Made by a program: the position numbers and the translations under genes. Positions 8,319 to 16,458 of a stretch of DNA of 56,576 nucleotides are shown here, in pieces. Position 1 is the stretch's first letter. Each line of letters begins with the position of its first letter. The notes under the pieces were generated by a model. That model had not been told where the DNA came from, searched no databases, and saw only the letters and a program-made list of their open reading frames with translations. The stretch comes from an uncultured Sphingomonas sp. (GTDB lineage Bacteria; Pseudomonadota; Alphaproteobacteria; Sphingomonadales; Sphingomonadaceae): assembly GCF_913776855.1 (NCBI RefSeq), contig NZ_CAJYQD010000004.1:1-56576 (forward strand), given 5' to 3'.

Positions 8319-10205
8319 GTGAAACTGGTCCGGGGTGCGTGGAAGCTGCTGGTCGGCATCAAGGACGGTCTCGTGCTGCTCCTGATGCTGTTGTTCTTCG
8401 GCAGCCTGTTCGCGGCCTTGTCCAGCCGCCCCAACACTCGCATCGCCGATGGCGCGCTGGTCCTCGACCTGTCGGGTTCGATCGTCGAACAACCGGCGGA
8501 GGCCGATCCGGTCGCGCTCTTGAGCGGCCAGCCGGCGGCACAGGAACTGCGGCTGCGTGACGTCGTGCGCGCGCTGGACACCGCAAAGGACGATGCGCGG
8601 GTGAAGGCGGTGGTCCTCGACATGGACAAGTTCGCCGGCGGCTATCCCGCCGCGCTGGCCGAGGTCGGCGATGCCGTTGCCCGCGTGCGCGCCAGCGGCA
8701 AGCCGGTGCTGGCCTATGCCACGCTCTATACCGACGGCGGCTATCGCATCGCGTCGAACGCCAGCGAAGTGTGGGAAAATCCGTTCGGCGGCACGATGTT
8801 TCGCGGCCCCGGCGGCCCGCAGCTCTATTACAAGGGCCTGATCGACAAGCTGGGCGTCAACGCCCATGTCTATCGCGTCGGCCAGTTCAAGTCGGCGGTC
8901 GAACCCTTTACCCGTGCCGACCAGTCCGAACCGGCCCGCGCCGCCAACCAGGCGCTGTACGGCGCGATCTTCGATCAGTGGCGGTCGGCAGTGCAGAAGG
9001 CGCGGCCCAAGGCACAGCTCGACGCGTTCCTGACCCGTCCCGAAGCGGTGATCCAGGCGGCGGGCGGCGACGTCGCGCAGGCCAATCTGCGCAGCGGGCT
9101 GGTCGACCAGCTCGGCGACCGCATCGCCTTTGGCAAGCGCGTCGCGGCATTGGCCGGCGAGGACAAGGGGAAGGCGGCAGGCAGCTTCCGTACGATCAAA
9201 TATGCCAGCTGGCTGGCGGCGAACCCGGTCTCGACCTCGGGCGATGCGGTCGGCGTCATCACCGTCGCCGGCACGATCGTCGATGGCGAGGCGAAGCCGG
9301 GCACGGCGGGCGGGGACACCATCGCCAAGCTGCTGCTCGATGGCCTTGCGACCAAGAACCTGAAGGCACTGGTCGTCCGCGTCGATTCGCCCGGCGGATC
9401 GGTGCTGGCGTCCGAACGCATCCGGCAGGCGATCCTGCAGGCGAAGAATGTCGCGAAGATCCCGGTCGTCGTATCGATGGGCGGCCTTGCCGCATCGGGT
9501 GGCTATTGGGTGTCGACGCCGGGTGACGTGATCTTTGCCGAACCAAACACCATCACCGGGTCGATCGGCGTGTTCGGCGTCATCCCTACCTTTGAGAACA
9601 CCCTGTCGAAGGTCGGCGTGTCGGCCGATGGTGTTGGCACCACGCCCTTGAGCGGCCAGCCTGACGTGCTGCGCGGCACCAACGGCGCGTTCGACGCAAT
9701 CATGCAGAGCGGGGTCGAGCATATCTATGCCCGCTTCACCGGCCTGGTCGCGCAATCGCGCAAGCTGCCGCAGGCGCGCGTCGACCAGATCGGGCAGGGG
9801 CGCGTCTGGGACGGCGGCACCGCGCACCAGCTGAAACTGGTCGACCGCTTCGGCAATCTGGGCGACGCCGTTGCCGAAGCCGCCCGCCTTGCCAGGCTCG
9901 ATCCGGCCAAGGTGCAGGCCGTCTATCTCGAAAAGGAACCCTCGGCGCTCGAAAAGGCGCTGAAGGGCTTTGCCGACCGCGAACGCGGCGACGCGCCGGA
10001 TCAGGCGGCGACCGACCTGCTCGGCCGGGCTGCGCTCGAACAGCGTGGCGTGCTGGCACAGGCGCTGGGCGATGCGCGGCGGATGCTGACCGCGCCGACC
10101 GGGGTGCAGGCGCGTTGCCTTGAATGCGCCGGGCTGGGGCCGGTCGCCGCGTCGGCGGAGGATGCCTCGCTCTTCGACCTGATCGTCGCGCGGTGGTTCG
10201 CATGA
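8319..10205 (+). CDS. sppA: Signal peptide peptidase SppA, 67K type
   Basis: A 628-residue membrane-anchored serine protease of family S49 that degrades cleaved signal peptides. A GTG start at 8319 is chosen because AAGGA lies 7 nt upstream and the protein then starts at the conserved VKLVRGAWKL; the frame runs 36 codons further upstream into the dnaN terminator. One N-terminal TM helix (about residues 17-34) is followed by two tandem S49 domains. The general base is K191 in GQFKSAVEPF and the nucleophile is S393 in GLAASGGYW, the Lys-Ser dyad of long-form SppA. It is translationally coupled to the GNAT gene (ATGA overlap). Confidence 0.93.
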   Translation: MKLVRGAWKLLVGIKDGLVLLLMLLFFGSLFAALSSRPNTRIADGALVLDLSGSIVEQPAEADPVALLSGQPAAQELRLRDVVRALDTAKDDARVKAVVLDMDKFAGGYPAALAEVGDAVARVRASGKPVLAYATLYTDGGYRIASNASEVWENPFGGTMFRGPGGPQLYYKGLIDKLGVNAHVYRVGQFKSAVEPFTRADQSEPARAANQALYGAIFDQWRSAVQKARPKAQLDAFLTRPEAVIQAAGGDVAQANLRSGLVDQLGDRIAFGKRVAALAGEDKGKAAGSFRTIKYASWLAANPVSTSGDAVGVITVAGTIVDGEAKPGTAGGDTIAKLLLDGLATKNLKALVVRVDSPGGSVLASERIRQAILQAKNVAKIPVVVSMGGLAASGGYWVSTPGDVIFAEPNTITGSIGVFGVIPTFENTLSKVGVSADGVGTTPLSGQPDVLRGTNGAFDAIMQSGVEHIYARFTGLVAQSRKLPQARVDQIGQGRVWDGGTAHQLKLVDRFGNLGDAVAEAARLARLDPAKVQAVYLEKEPSALEKALKGFADRERGDAPDQAATDLLGRAALEQRGVLAQALGDARRMLTAPTGVQARCLECAGLGPVAASAEDASLFDLIVARWFA

Positions 10206-10765
10206 TCGCGATCCGCCCGGCGCGGAGCGAGGATGCCGCCGCCATCGCCGCGATCTACGCCCCCTATGTGCTGGGCGGCACGGTGTCGTTCGAAACCGAG
10301 GCCCCGGACGCCCGCGCGATCCGCCACCGGATGGCGCACAGCGACGGCTATTATCCGTGGCTGGTCGCGACCACCGGTCCGGCGGACGGCGATGCGGTGC
10401 TGGGCTATGCCTATGCGACGAAGTTCCGTGATCGCCCGGCGTACCGCTATGTCGTCGAAACCTCGATCTACATGGCGGGCGGCGCGCAGCAGAAGGGCAC
10501 CGGCCGGCTGCTTTACGAAGCGCTGGTCGACACGCTCCGCGCGCAGGGCTTTACCCAGGCGATCGGCGTGTTGTCGCTGCCCAACGACGCCTCGATCACG
10601 CTGCACGAGGCGGTCGGCTTCCGCCGCGCCGGGGTGTATCGCGAAATCGGGTTCAAGCAGGGCCGCTGGATCGATGTCGGCTTCTGGCAATGCCAGCTGA
10701 ACGACAGCGCGGTGTCGCCACGCGAGCCGAAGCCATTCAGCGAGACGGGCGTGGTGCGGGGGTAA
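10202..10765 (+). CDS. GNAT acetyltransferase, phosphinothricin-acetyltransferase-like
   Basis: The protein is 187 residues. The N-terminus IRPARSEDAAAIAAIYAPYV and the acetyl-CoA loop QQKGTGRLLYEAL are typical of the Pat/YwnH branch, as is LPNDASITLHEAVGF. These enzymes acetylate methionine sulfoximine/sulfone and related amino-acid analogues or act on unknown amines. The ATG at 10202 overlaps the sppA stop (ATGA), so it is the second gene of that operon. The family label does not establish herbicide resistance. The last 15 residues after QCQLN are polar and variable. Confidence 0.88.
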   Translation: MIAIRPARSEDAAAIAAIYAPYVLGGTVSFETEAPDARAIRHRMAHSDGYYPWLVATTGPADGDAVLGYAYATKFRDRPAYRYVVETSIYMAGGAQQKGTGRLLYEALVDTLRAQGFTQAIGVLSLPNDASITLHEAVGFRRAGVYREIGFKQGRWIDVGFWQCQLNDSAVSPREPKPFSETGVVRG

Positions 10766-10782
10766 CCTCACCCTGAACAAAT

Positions 10783-10905
10783 CCGTTCGGTTCGAGCAGC
10801 TTCGAGCCTGTCGAGAAGCGTCCGTCGAGAACTCCAGCGTTTGGGGCACCCCCTTGTCGACTTCGGTTCTCGACTGGCTCGAACCTCCGCTCGAACCAAA
10901 CGGAG
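10783..10905. repeat. Dispersed inverted repeat, family A copy 1
   Basis: The ends CCGTTCGGTTCGAGC and GCTCGAACCAAACGG form an imperfect terminal inverted repeat. Inside is the core TTCGAGCCTGTCGAGAAGCG and its near-complement GGTTCTCGACTGGCTCGAA. Related copies are at 15363-15476, 38099-38286 and, truncated, at 45278-45316. It fills the space between the convergent GNAT and TRIC genes and may act as a bidirectional stem-loop. Confidence 0.8.
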
Positions 10906-10928
10906 TGGAGAAAAGGAGACAGCCCCCC

Positions 10929-11558
10929 CTACCGCTTCCCCCGATACGCCGGCAGCGCGATCCGGAACCGGATCGCCGCCCCGCGCAGCACGAACCCCGC
11001 CGCCGCCGCCGGCAGTGCCGCGACGAACGGTGGCAGACCGCACCCCACCAGCACGACATGCAGCCCCGCCGCCAGCGCCGCCGCCGTCACGTACAGCTCG
11101 GGCCGCATCAGGATCGATGGCACCCCGGCCAGCACGTCGCGCAATATGCCGCCGACGCACGCGGTCAGCACCCCCATCATCCCCGCCTGCAATGGCGGCA
11201 CCCCGAAACTGAGCGCCTTTGCCGCGCCGAACACCGCATAGGCGGCGAGGCCGGCGGCATCGAGCCAGTCGAGCGCCTTGTCCCGCCACCAATGTTCGGG
11301 CGTGATCCACACCAGCAACGCGACCCCAATACAGATCGCCGCGACCGGCGACCCATGGACCCAGAACACCGGCGCGCCGATCAGCAGGTCGCGCACCGTC
11401 CCCCCGCCGACCCCGGTGATCAGCGCGAAGAACGCGGCGGTGACGAACGTCTGCGCCGCGCGTGTCGCCGCCAGCGCGCCCGACGCGGCGAACACCGCGA
11501 TACCGATCATGTCGAGCGCGCCGAGCATCTGCCCCAGCGCCTGTGGAGAGGGAACCAT
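10929..11558 (-). CDS. TRIC-type cation channel family protein (UPF0126/YicG)
   Basis: A 209-residue membrane protein with about seven hydrophobic helices. The two pseudo-symmetric halves each carry the signature glycine-rich arginine motif, GVGGGTVRDLL and CVGGILRDVLAG, which lines the pore in trimeric intracellular cation channels. A potassium or monovalent cation conductance is the expected role, but the bacterial physiological function is not settled. The gene is monocistronic and convergent with the sppA-GNAT operon. It is divergent from the DUF1275 gene with 79 nt between starts. Confidence 0.9.
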   Translation of the reverse strand: MVPSPQALGQMLGALDMIGIAVFAASGALAATRAAQTFVTAAFFALITGVGGGTVRDLLIGAPVFWVHGSPVAAICIGVALLVWITPEHWWRDKALDWLDAAGLAAYAVFGAAKALSFGVPPLQAGMMGVLTACVGGILRDVLAGVPSILMRPELYVTAAALAAGLHVVLVGCGLPPFVAALPAAAAGFVLRGAAIRFRIALPAYRGKR

Positions 11559-11637
11559 CCCGCCTCGCTATCGTACGGATGGGCGAGTGGCGAGGGGGCA
11601 TTGCCCCGCCCCCGGCCGATCGGGCATTAGGAAATCC

Positions 11638-12294
11638 ATGCGTCGTCTCACTCCCGCCGCCACCCTCGTCACCGTCCTGCTCGCCGCGCTGGCCGGTATC
11701 GTCGATGCGCTGGCGTTCAGCGGCCTTGGCGGGTTCTTCGCCTCGTTCATGTCGGGCAATTCGACCCGGTTCGGCGTCGGCCTCGCCCATGGCTGGAACG
11801 GCGCGTCCGCGATCGCCGCCGCGCTGGTGCTGTCGTTCGTCGCCGGCGCGATGTTCGGTACCATCACCGGGGCGGCGGCGGCCGAGCGGTTGGGGCAGGG
11901 GCGGCGGGCGGAGGCGGTGATGGGCCTCGTCACCATCCTGCTGGCGCTGGGCGCGGCACTCGCGACCTTCGCCCCGCTGACCCTCGCAATGCTGCTGCTT
12001 GCCGCCGCGATGGGGGCGCAGAACGGCGTCGTCGCGCCCGATGGCGAGGTGCGGGTGGGCCTCACTTACATGACCGGCACGCTGGTCCGCATCGGCCAGC
12101 GGTTGGCCCGGCGGCTGATGGGGGAGCGTGATGCACCGGGGCCGCGCCGTGACCTGCTGCTATGGCTGGGCTTCGTCGCCGGGGTGACGATCGGTGGCAT
12201 CGGCTGGAACTGGCTGGGCCTCGCGTCGCTCTGGGTCGCGGCGGCGCTGGCGGCTTTGCTGACAATGCTGGTGGCGAAGGTGGCTTGGGAGTGA
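11638..12294 (+). CDS. DUF1275 (YoaK-like) membrane protein
   Basis: A 218-residue polytopic protein with about six TM segments. The segment ALAGIVDALAFSGLGGFFAS followed by FMSGNSTRFG is the hallmark of the YoaK/DUF1275 family, with a second conserved block GAQNGV and YMTGTLVRIG. The function of the family is unknown. The ATG at 11638 has TAGGAAATCC immediately upstream as ribosome-binding site. The gene is alone, with a hairpin repeat (family C) immediately downstream. Confidence 0.87.
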   Translation: MRRLTPAATLVTVLLAALAGIVDALAFSGLGGFFASFMSGNSTRFGVGLAHGWNGASAIAAALVLSFVAGAMFGTITGAAAAERLGQGRRAEAVMGLVTILLALGAALATFAPLTLAMLLLAAAMGAQNGVVAPDGEVRVGLTYMTGTLVRIGQRLARRLMGERDAPGPRRDLLLWLGFVAGVTIGGIGWNWLGLASLWVAAALAALLTMLVAKVAWE

Positions 12295-12318
12295 GGGGCT
12301 CGCGCGTTCTACCCCCCT

Positions 12319-12417
12319 TCGTCACTCCCGCGAAGGCGGGAGCCCATACACGCTGACGCTGCGACTCCAGCCGGGACGTCGGCGGTTATGGATTCCCGCC
12401 TGCGCGGGAATGACGAA
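12319..12417. repeat. Dispersed hairpin repeat, family C copy 1
   Basis: The left end CGTCACTCCCGCGAAGGCGG and the right end ATTCCCGCCTGCGCGGGAAT, then GACG, are each hairpins and complement one another. A related copy is at 52936-53032. This is the widespread sphingomonad/alphaproteobacterial GTCATTCCCGCG..CGGGAATGAC intergenic type. It lies between the convergent DUF1275 and divK genes. Confidence 0.8.
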
Positions 12418-12419
12418 GT

Positions 12420-12842
12420 TCAGTCGTCGCGCGCAGTTCCATCCGCCGACCCGCCGTCCAGCGTTGACGCCTCGTCGACCGGCAACAACGCCCGCACCTC
12501 GCCGACGAACCGCACCACCGAAATCGGCTTGGTGACATAGGCATTGGCCCCGGCGGCGCGCACCCGGTCCTCGTCGTCGCGCCCGGAATAGGCGGTAACC
12601 GCCATGATCGGCACGGTGCGTAAGCGCGCATCGGCCTTCAGCATCTGGATCAGCTCAAGGCCCGTCATGTGCGGCAACTGAATGTCGGTGATGATGAGGT
12701 CGGGCAGGAACGCCCGCGCCTTCGCTACCGCCTCGCGTCCGTCGCGCACCGGTTCGGTTTCGAAGCCATGCGCGCGCAACAGGTCGCAGAACAGCTTCAG
12801 GTTCAGTTCGTTGTCCTCGACAACGAGTACCCTTTTTGCCAC
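12420..12842 (-). CDS. divK: Single-domain response regulator DivK
   Basis: A 140-residue receiver-only protein. With a GTG start at 12842 the protein begins VAKRVLVVEDNELNLKLF, aligning with DivK of Caulobacter, and the phospho-acceptor is D53 in IITDIQLPHM. The acidic pair E9/D10, the conserved T in AVTAYS and K in VTKPIS are all present. In Caulobacter, DivK works with DivJ and PleC to control CtrA and the cell cycle. The adjacent divergent DUF3572 gene is the conserved alphaproteobacterial neighbour. The frame continues upstream but only antisense to that neighbour. A short polar tail follows the receiver domain. Confidence 0.9.
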   Translation of the reverse strand: MAKRVLVVEDNELNLKLFCDLLRAHGFETEPVRDGREAVAKARAFLPDLIITDIQLPHMTGLELIQMLKADARLRTVPIMAVTAYSGRDDEDRVRAAGANAYVTKPISVVRFVGEVRALLPVDEASTLDGGSADGTARDD

Positions 12843-12884
12843 GCGCTTTGCATCCCGTTGGAAGTTCGAAAGGCTGTCTAGGCG

Positions 12885-13157
12885 ATGCGCAGGCCGGAAA
12901 CAAATGAAGACGCGGCGACGCTGGGCCTGAACGCGCTGGTGTGGGTGATCGGCGACGACACCCGCCGCGACCGGTTCCTCGCGCTGACCGGCATCGATCC
13001 GGTCGAGCTGCGCGCGCGGGCAGGCGATCCCGGCTTCCTCGCGCAGCTGCTCGGCCATCTCGAATCCTACGAACCCGACCTTATCGCCTGTGCCGAGGCG
13101 CTGGCTGTGGCCCCGACCGCCCTGGTCCGGGCGCGTGCCGAACTGGAGCGTGCATGA
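12885..13157 (+). CDS. DUF3572 family protein
   Basis: A 90-residue small soluble protein. The segment LGLNALVWVIGDDTRRDRFL and the later GDPGFLAQLLGHLESYEP are typical of DUF3572, which is found beside divK in many alphaproteobacteria. The function is unknown; the gene pairing suggests a cell-cycle-related role but nothing more. It starts 42 nt from the divergent divK and overlaps the HAD gene start by 4 nt. Confidence 0.85.
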   Translation: MRRPETNEDAATLGLNALVWVIGDDTRRDRFLALTGIDPVELRARAGDPGFLAQLLGHLESYEPDLIACAEALAVAPTALVRARAELERA

Positions 13158-13777
13158 AACCCCTGCTCATCACCGATTGCGACGAAGTCCTGCTGCACAT
13201 GGTCCGCCATTTCGGGCACTGGCTGGGCGAGGAACATGCGATCGACTTCAACATGGCCGGCGGTGATTTCGCGCGGTCGATGACCCGCGCCGACGGGACT
13301 GCGCTGGACCGCGAGGCGATGTGGGGGATGCTCGACGGCTTCTTCCCCGCCCAGATGGGGCGCCAGACCCTCGTCCCGCACGCGCGCGACGCATTGGCCG
13401 CGCTGGCGCAGCAGGCCGATATCGTCGTGCTGACCAATCTGCAGGACCATTGCCGTACGCACCGGATCGACCAGCTGGCGACCCACGGCATCGTCCACCG
13501 CGTCGAATGCAACCAGGGGGGCAAGGGCCCGCCGGTCGCCCGGCTGCTGGCGGAATACAACCCCAGCGTCGCGGTGTTCGTCGACGACCTCGCCGTCCAT
13601 CACGAATCGGTCGCGGAGAGCGCGCCGGGCGTGTTCCGGCTGCACATGATTTCCGAACCCGACCTTGCCGTCCATGTCCCCCCGGCGCCTGCCGCCCATG
13701 CCCGGATCGACGATTGGATCACGGCGCAGGCCTGGATCGAGGCGCGCTTTGCCGAAGGGCAACCGGCCGGGGCTTGA
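13154..13777 (+). CDS. HAD-superfamily hydrolase
   Basis: The protein is 207 residues. HAD motif I is LITDCDEVLL (nucleophile D8, acid D10), motif II is VVLTNLQ, a conserved lysine follows in QGGKGPPV, and motif IV is VFVDDLAVHH. A helical cap of about 80 residues lies between motifs I and II. A phosphatase is expected and the substrate is unknown. The start overlaps DUF3572 (ATGA) and the gene is followed closely by RidA, so DUF3572-HAD-RidA are probably one transcript. Confidence 0.87.
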   Translation: MKPLLITDCDEVLLHMVRHFGHWLGEEHAIDFNMAGGDFARSMTRADGTALDREAMWGMLDGFFPAQMGRQTLVPHARDALAALAQQADIVVLTNLQDHCRTHRIDQLATHGIVHRVECNQGGKGPPVARLLAEYNPSVAVFVDDLAVHHESVAESAPGVFRLHMISEPDLAVHVPPAPAAHARIDDWITAQAWIEARFAEGQPAGA

Positions 13778-13808
13778 CCCCACCGATCAACCACGAGAGG
13801 AACGCACC

Positions 13809-14273
13809 ATGGCTTATGATATCCCCGCAAAGCTGGCCGAACGCGGCCTGTCGCTCCCCGTCGCCGCCGCTCCGGTCGCGGCCTATGTCCCCGCGGTAGA
13901 GGCCGGCGGCCTGCTGCACCTGTCGGGCCAGCTGCCGTTCGAGGACGGCAATCTGATGACCGGCCGTGCCGGCGAAGATCGCGACCTCGCCTACGCGACC
14001 TCGGCGGCACAGAAGTGCGCGCTGATGATCCTGGCACAGGCCGAAAAGGCACTGGGCAGCCTCGACCGGATCGAGCGCGTCGTAAAGCTCGGCGTGTTCG
14101 TCAATTCGGCCGGCAGCTTCACCGACCAGCCGAAGGTTGCCAACGGCGCGTCGGAACTGATGGTCGAACTGTTCGGCGATGCCGGCCGCCATGCCCGCAG
14201 CGCGGTCGGCGTGCCCGTCCTGCCGCTCGGCGCCGTCGTGGAAATCGACGCGATCCTCGCGATCCGCGCCTGA
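13809..14273 (+). CDS. RidA family protein (YjgF/UK114-like)
   Basis: The protein is 154 residues. The long-form RidA pattern is visible: LLHLSGQLPFEDG, the Asn/Val-rich VVKLGVFVNS and the C-terminal ARSAVGVPVLPLGAVVEIDA. Members deaminate reactive enamine/imine intermediates from PLP enzymes. The catalytic-type arginine is the R in HARSAVG. A GAGAGG ribosome-binding site precedes the ATG at 13809 by about 7 nt. It is probably the last gene of the DUF3572-HAD-RidA unit, with a strong hairpin downstream. Confidence 0.88.
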   Translation: MAYDIPAKLAERGLSLPVAAAPVAAYVPAVEAGGLLHLSGQLPFEDGNLMTGRAGEDRDLAYATSAAQKCALMILAQAEKALGSLDRIERVVKLGVFVNSAGSFTDQPKVANGASELMVELFGDAGRHARSAVGVPVLPLGAVVEIDAILAIRA

Positions 14274-14291
14274 TCCGTTCTTCGTTTCCGG

Positions 14292-14327
14292 CACACCCGC
14301 TGTTGCGCCCCTGCAACAGCGGGTGTG
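14292..14327 (+). terminator. Perfect 15-bp hairpin after RidA
   Basis: CACACCCGCTGTTGC pairs with GCAACAGCGGGTGTG around a 6-nt loop, 19 nt after the stop. No clear U-tract follows (TCGTATCC), so it may be a factor-assisted terminator or an mRNA-stabilising hairpin. Confidence 0.6.
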
Positions 14328-14482
14328 TCGTATCCCACCCTTGCGCAATTTCCATTGTGCAGCGCGGCACGGTTCGACATATTCGGTCGCAGAGGGCCAG
14401 ACCGCCCGGACCTGCAGGTCCACCGAATCGCGGCGACCCTCGAACGCAGGAGAATCACCACGGAACCTAGAAAGGGTTTACG

Positions 14483-15313
14483 ATGCGATTCTCGATCCTT
14501 CTCCCGGCCGCGATCCTCGCTGCCACGACCGCCATGCCCGCCTTTGCGCAGGACACCGCGCCGCCGCCGCCCGTCACCATCAGTGGCAGCGCCAGCGTCA
14601 CCTCCGACTACCGCTTCCGCGGCGTGTCGCAGACCGACAAGAATGTCGCGGTACAGGGCGGCATCACCATCGCGCACGAAAGCGGCGTCTATATCGGCAC
14701 CTGGGGGTCGAATCTCGCCGGCTGGGGCACGTTCGGCGGCGCGAACCTCGAACTTGACCTGATCGCCGGCTACAAGAAGACGTTCGGCACCGCGACGGTC
14801 GATGCCGGCGTTACCTGGTACACCTATCCGGGCGGCTTCGACGAAACCGATGTCGTCGAATTCTATGGCAAGCTGTCGGGCACCGCCGGTCCCGCCACGC
14901 TGACCGCCGGTGTCTTCTACGCGCCCAAGCAGACCTCGCTCAGCTACGCCACCGCGTCGGCCACGCCGTTCATCGCCGGCGACGGGCGCAAGGAGGACAA
15001 TATCTACCTGTCGGGCGATGCCGCCGCCGGCGTCCCCAACACCCCGGTCACGCTGAAGGCGCATATCGGCTATTCGGACGGCAATCCCGGCCTCGGCCCC
15101 AACGGCACCAGCATGGCGCCGACCGGCAATTACTGGGACTGGTCGCTCGGCACCGACTTCACCTACAAGAACCTGACGCTGGGCGTCGCCTATGTCGACA
15201 GTGACCTGTCGAAGAGCGACATCACCTATCTCCAGCCGAACTTCAGCAAGTCGACCAACGGCAGCCCGATCGCGGCCAGCACGGTGGTGGTGTCGCTGAC
15301 CGCGGCGTTCTGA
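14483..15313 (+). CDS. TorF family putative porin
   Basis: The protein is 276 residues with a signal peptide (MRFSILLPAAILAATTAMPA, cleavage after AFA). The mature N-terminus SASVTSDYRFRGVSQTDKN is the signature of the TorF family, predicted outer-membrane barrels of about 12-14 strands, and the C-terminus VVVSLTAAF ends in Phe as Bam substrates do. In related genomes such porins often accompany nitrogen-related transporters, but here the gene stands alone. A leader of about 150 nt after the RidA hairpin contains the 15-mer shared with the glnK upstream region (14355-14369). Confidence 0.85.
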   Translation: MRFSILLPAAILAATTAMPAFAQDTAPPPPVTISGSASVTSDYRFRGVSQTDKNVAVQGGITIAHESGVYIGTWGSNLAGWGTFGGANLELDLIAGYKKTFGTATVDAGVTWYTYPGGFDETDVVEFYGKLSGTAGPATLTAGVFYAPKQTSLSYATASATPFIAGDGRKEDNIYLSGDAAAGVPNTPVTLKAHIGYSDGNPGLGPNGTSMAPTGNYWDWSLGTDFTYKNLTLGVAYVDSDLSKSDITYLQPNFSKSTNGSPIAASTVVVSLTAAF

Positions 15314-15362
15314 TCCAGGGGGCAGGCGGCGGGTGACCGCGCCTGCCCCTCATCTCCCCTAA

Positions 15363-15476
15363 CCGTTCGGTTCGAGCAGCTTCGAGCCTGTCGAGAAGCG
15401 TCTGTCGAGAACCCGGTGTTCGGGGCAATCCCTTCTCAACAGGCTCGACCCTGCGCCCGAAGCAAGCGGATTGGGG
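15363..15476. repeat. Dispersed inverted repeat, family A copy 2
   Basis: It starts CCGTTCGGTTCGAGCAGCTT and keeps the TTCGAGCCTGTCGAGAAGCG core. The right half is more diverged (CAACAGGCTCGACC..GAAGCAAGCGG). It lies between the convergent TorF and lipoprotein genes. Confidence 0.75.
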
Positions 15477-15495
15477 CAGGGGAGCACATAAAGAA

Positions 15496-15529
15496 AAAGG
15501 CCGGTCGCCCTCACGGGCAACCGGCCTTT
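15496..15529. terminator. Bidirectional terminator between TorF porin and lipoprotein gene
   Basis: AAAGGCCGGT pairs with ACCGGCCTTT, extended by GCCC/GGGC around a short loop. A-rich sequence on one side (AAAGAAAAAGG) and TTTCTC on the other allow use from either strand. Confidence 0.8.
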
Positions 15530-15551
15530 CTCATACTCGAACCCAAATCCG

Positions 15552-15956
15552 TTACGGCGTGGTCGTCTTCGCCGTCTGCCCGTCGCCCGCCGGGGCGGCG
15601 ATGATGTCGCGGGTGGTCGCGCCCTTGTCGACGACGTTGGTGCCCGGATCGGCCACGCCCGACCGGATGCCCGCATCGGCCGCGCCCGAACCGCCGGCCT
15701 GTTCCAGCGTCAGCCGCTCGGTCGCACTGCGCTGTGCCGGGCCACCGAACAGCGCCTGCATCGCCTGCGTCGAGGCGGCAGTGTCCTGCGGACGCGGGGC
15801 GCCCGGCTGCGGCGGGACTAGCGCATAATCGGGCGGGATCACCAGCGGCGCTTGTCGCGCGACGGCGAATTCGTCGGGACGCTGGCGGTTCAGGGCATTG
15901 CCCTGACACCCGGCAAGGATCAGGCCGAGGCTGCTGATGACGACAAACTTACGCAT
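15552..15956 (-). CDS. DUF3035-like lipoprotein
   Basis: The protein is 134 residues from the ATG at 15956. The N-terminus MRKFVVISSLGLILAGCQGN is a lipoprotein signal with lipobox LAGC. The mature part is Pro/Ala/Gln-rich and low in structure, with PDEFAVARQAPLVIPPDYAL, the conserved segment of the alphaproteobacterial DUF3035 family. It probably sits at the periplasmic face of the outer membrane with an unknown role. The start lies within the end of lspA (8-nt overlap), so a lipoprotein is encoded directly after the enzyme that processes lipoproteins. Confidence 0.85.
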   Translation of the reverse strand: MRKFVVISSLGLILAGCQGNALNRQRPDEFAVARQAPLVIPPDYALVPPQPGAPRPQDTAASTQAMQALFGGPAQRSATERLTLEQAGGSGAADAGIRSGVADPGTNVVDKGATTRDIIAAPAGDGQTAKTTTP

Positions 15957-16458
15957 TGGCCTTCTCCACAGGAACATCGTGCTTCGGCTTTGGCGTGAAC
16001 AGCGCGCGGACGAGCAGGATCACGACACCGATCGAAATCGCCGCATCGGCGATGTTGAATACCAGAAACGGGCTGTAGCCGAAAACATGGAAGTCGGCAT
16101 AGTCGACGACATAGCCGAAGCGCACCCGGTCGATGATGTTGCCCAGCGCCCCGCCCAGCACCAGCCCCAGGCCGATCAGTTCGGGCTTCTGCGTCTCGCG
16201 CCGGATCCATACCGCCACGCCGGTGGCGATGATCGCGGTCATCGCGACCAATGCCCAGCGCGCGAATTCGCTGCCAGCCTGCAACAGCCCCAGTGACACG
16301 CCGAAATTCTGGACGAAGCGCAGCGTGAACACCGGCAGCAGGTTCAGCTCGGCGCCGGGATAATCGATCCCCATCGGGCCGGTGACCCAGTATTTGACGA
16401 ACTGGTCGACGATCAGCACGACCAGCGCGACCACGACCGCCATCTTGCGCAACGTCAT
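15949..16458 (-). CDS. lspA: Lipoprotein signal peptidase (signal peptidase II)
   Basis: A 169-residue protein with four TM helices that cleaves prolipoproteins before the lipidated cysteine. The conserved boxes are DQFVKYWV, the NFGVSLG segment, GNIIDRVRFGYVVDY with the first catalytic aspartate and FNIADAAIS with the second. The ATG at 16458 overlaps the ileS stop by 4 nt, reproducing the ileS-lspA coupling common in bacteria. Confidence 0.95.
   Translation of the reverse strand: MTLRKMAVVVALVVLIVDQFVKYWVTGPMGIDYPGAELNLLPVFTLRFVQNFGVSLGLLQAGSEFARWALVAMTAIIATGVAVWIRRETQKPELIGLGLVLGGALGNIIDRVRFGYVVDYADFHVFGYSPFLVFNIADAAISIGVVILLVRALFTPKPKHDVPVEKANA

Noticed and set aside
10202..10765. Herbicide (phosphinothricin) resistance gene
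   Set aside because: The Pat-like label describes a broad GNAT branch; substrate cannot be read from sequence.
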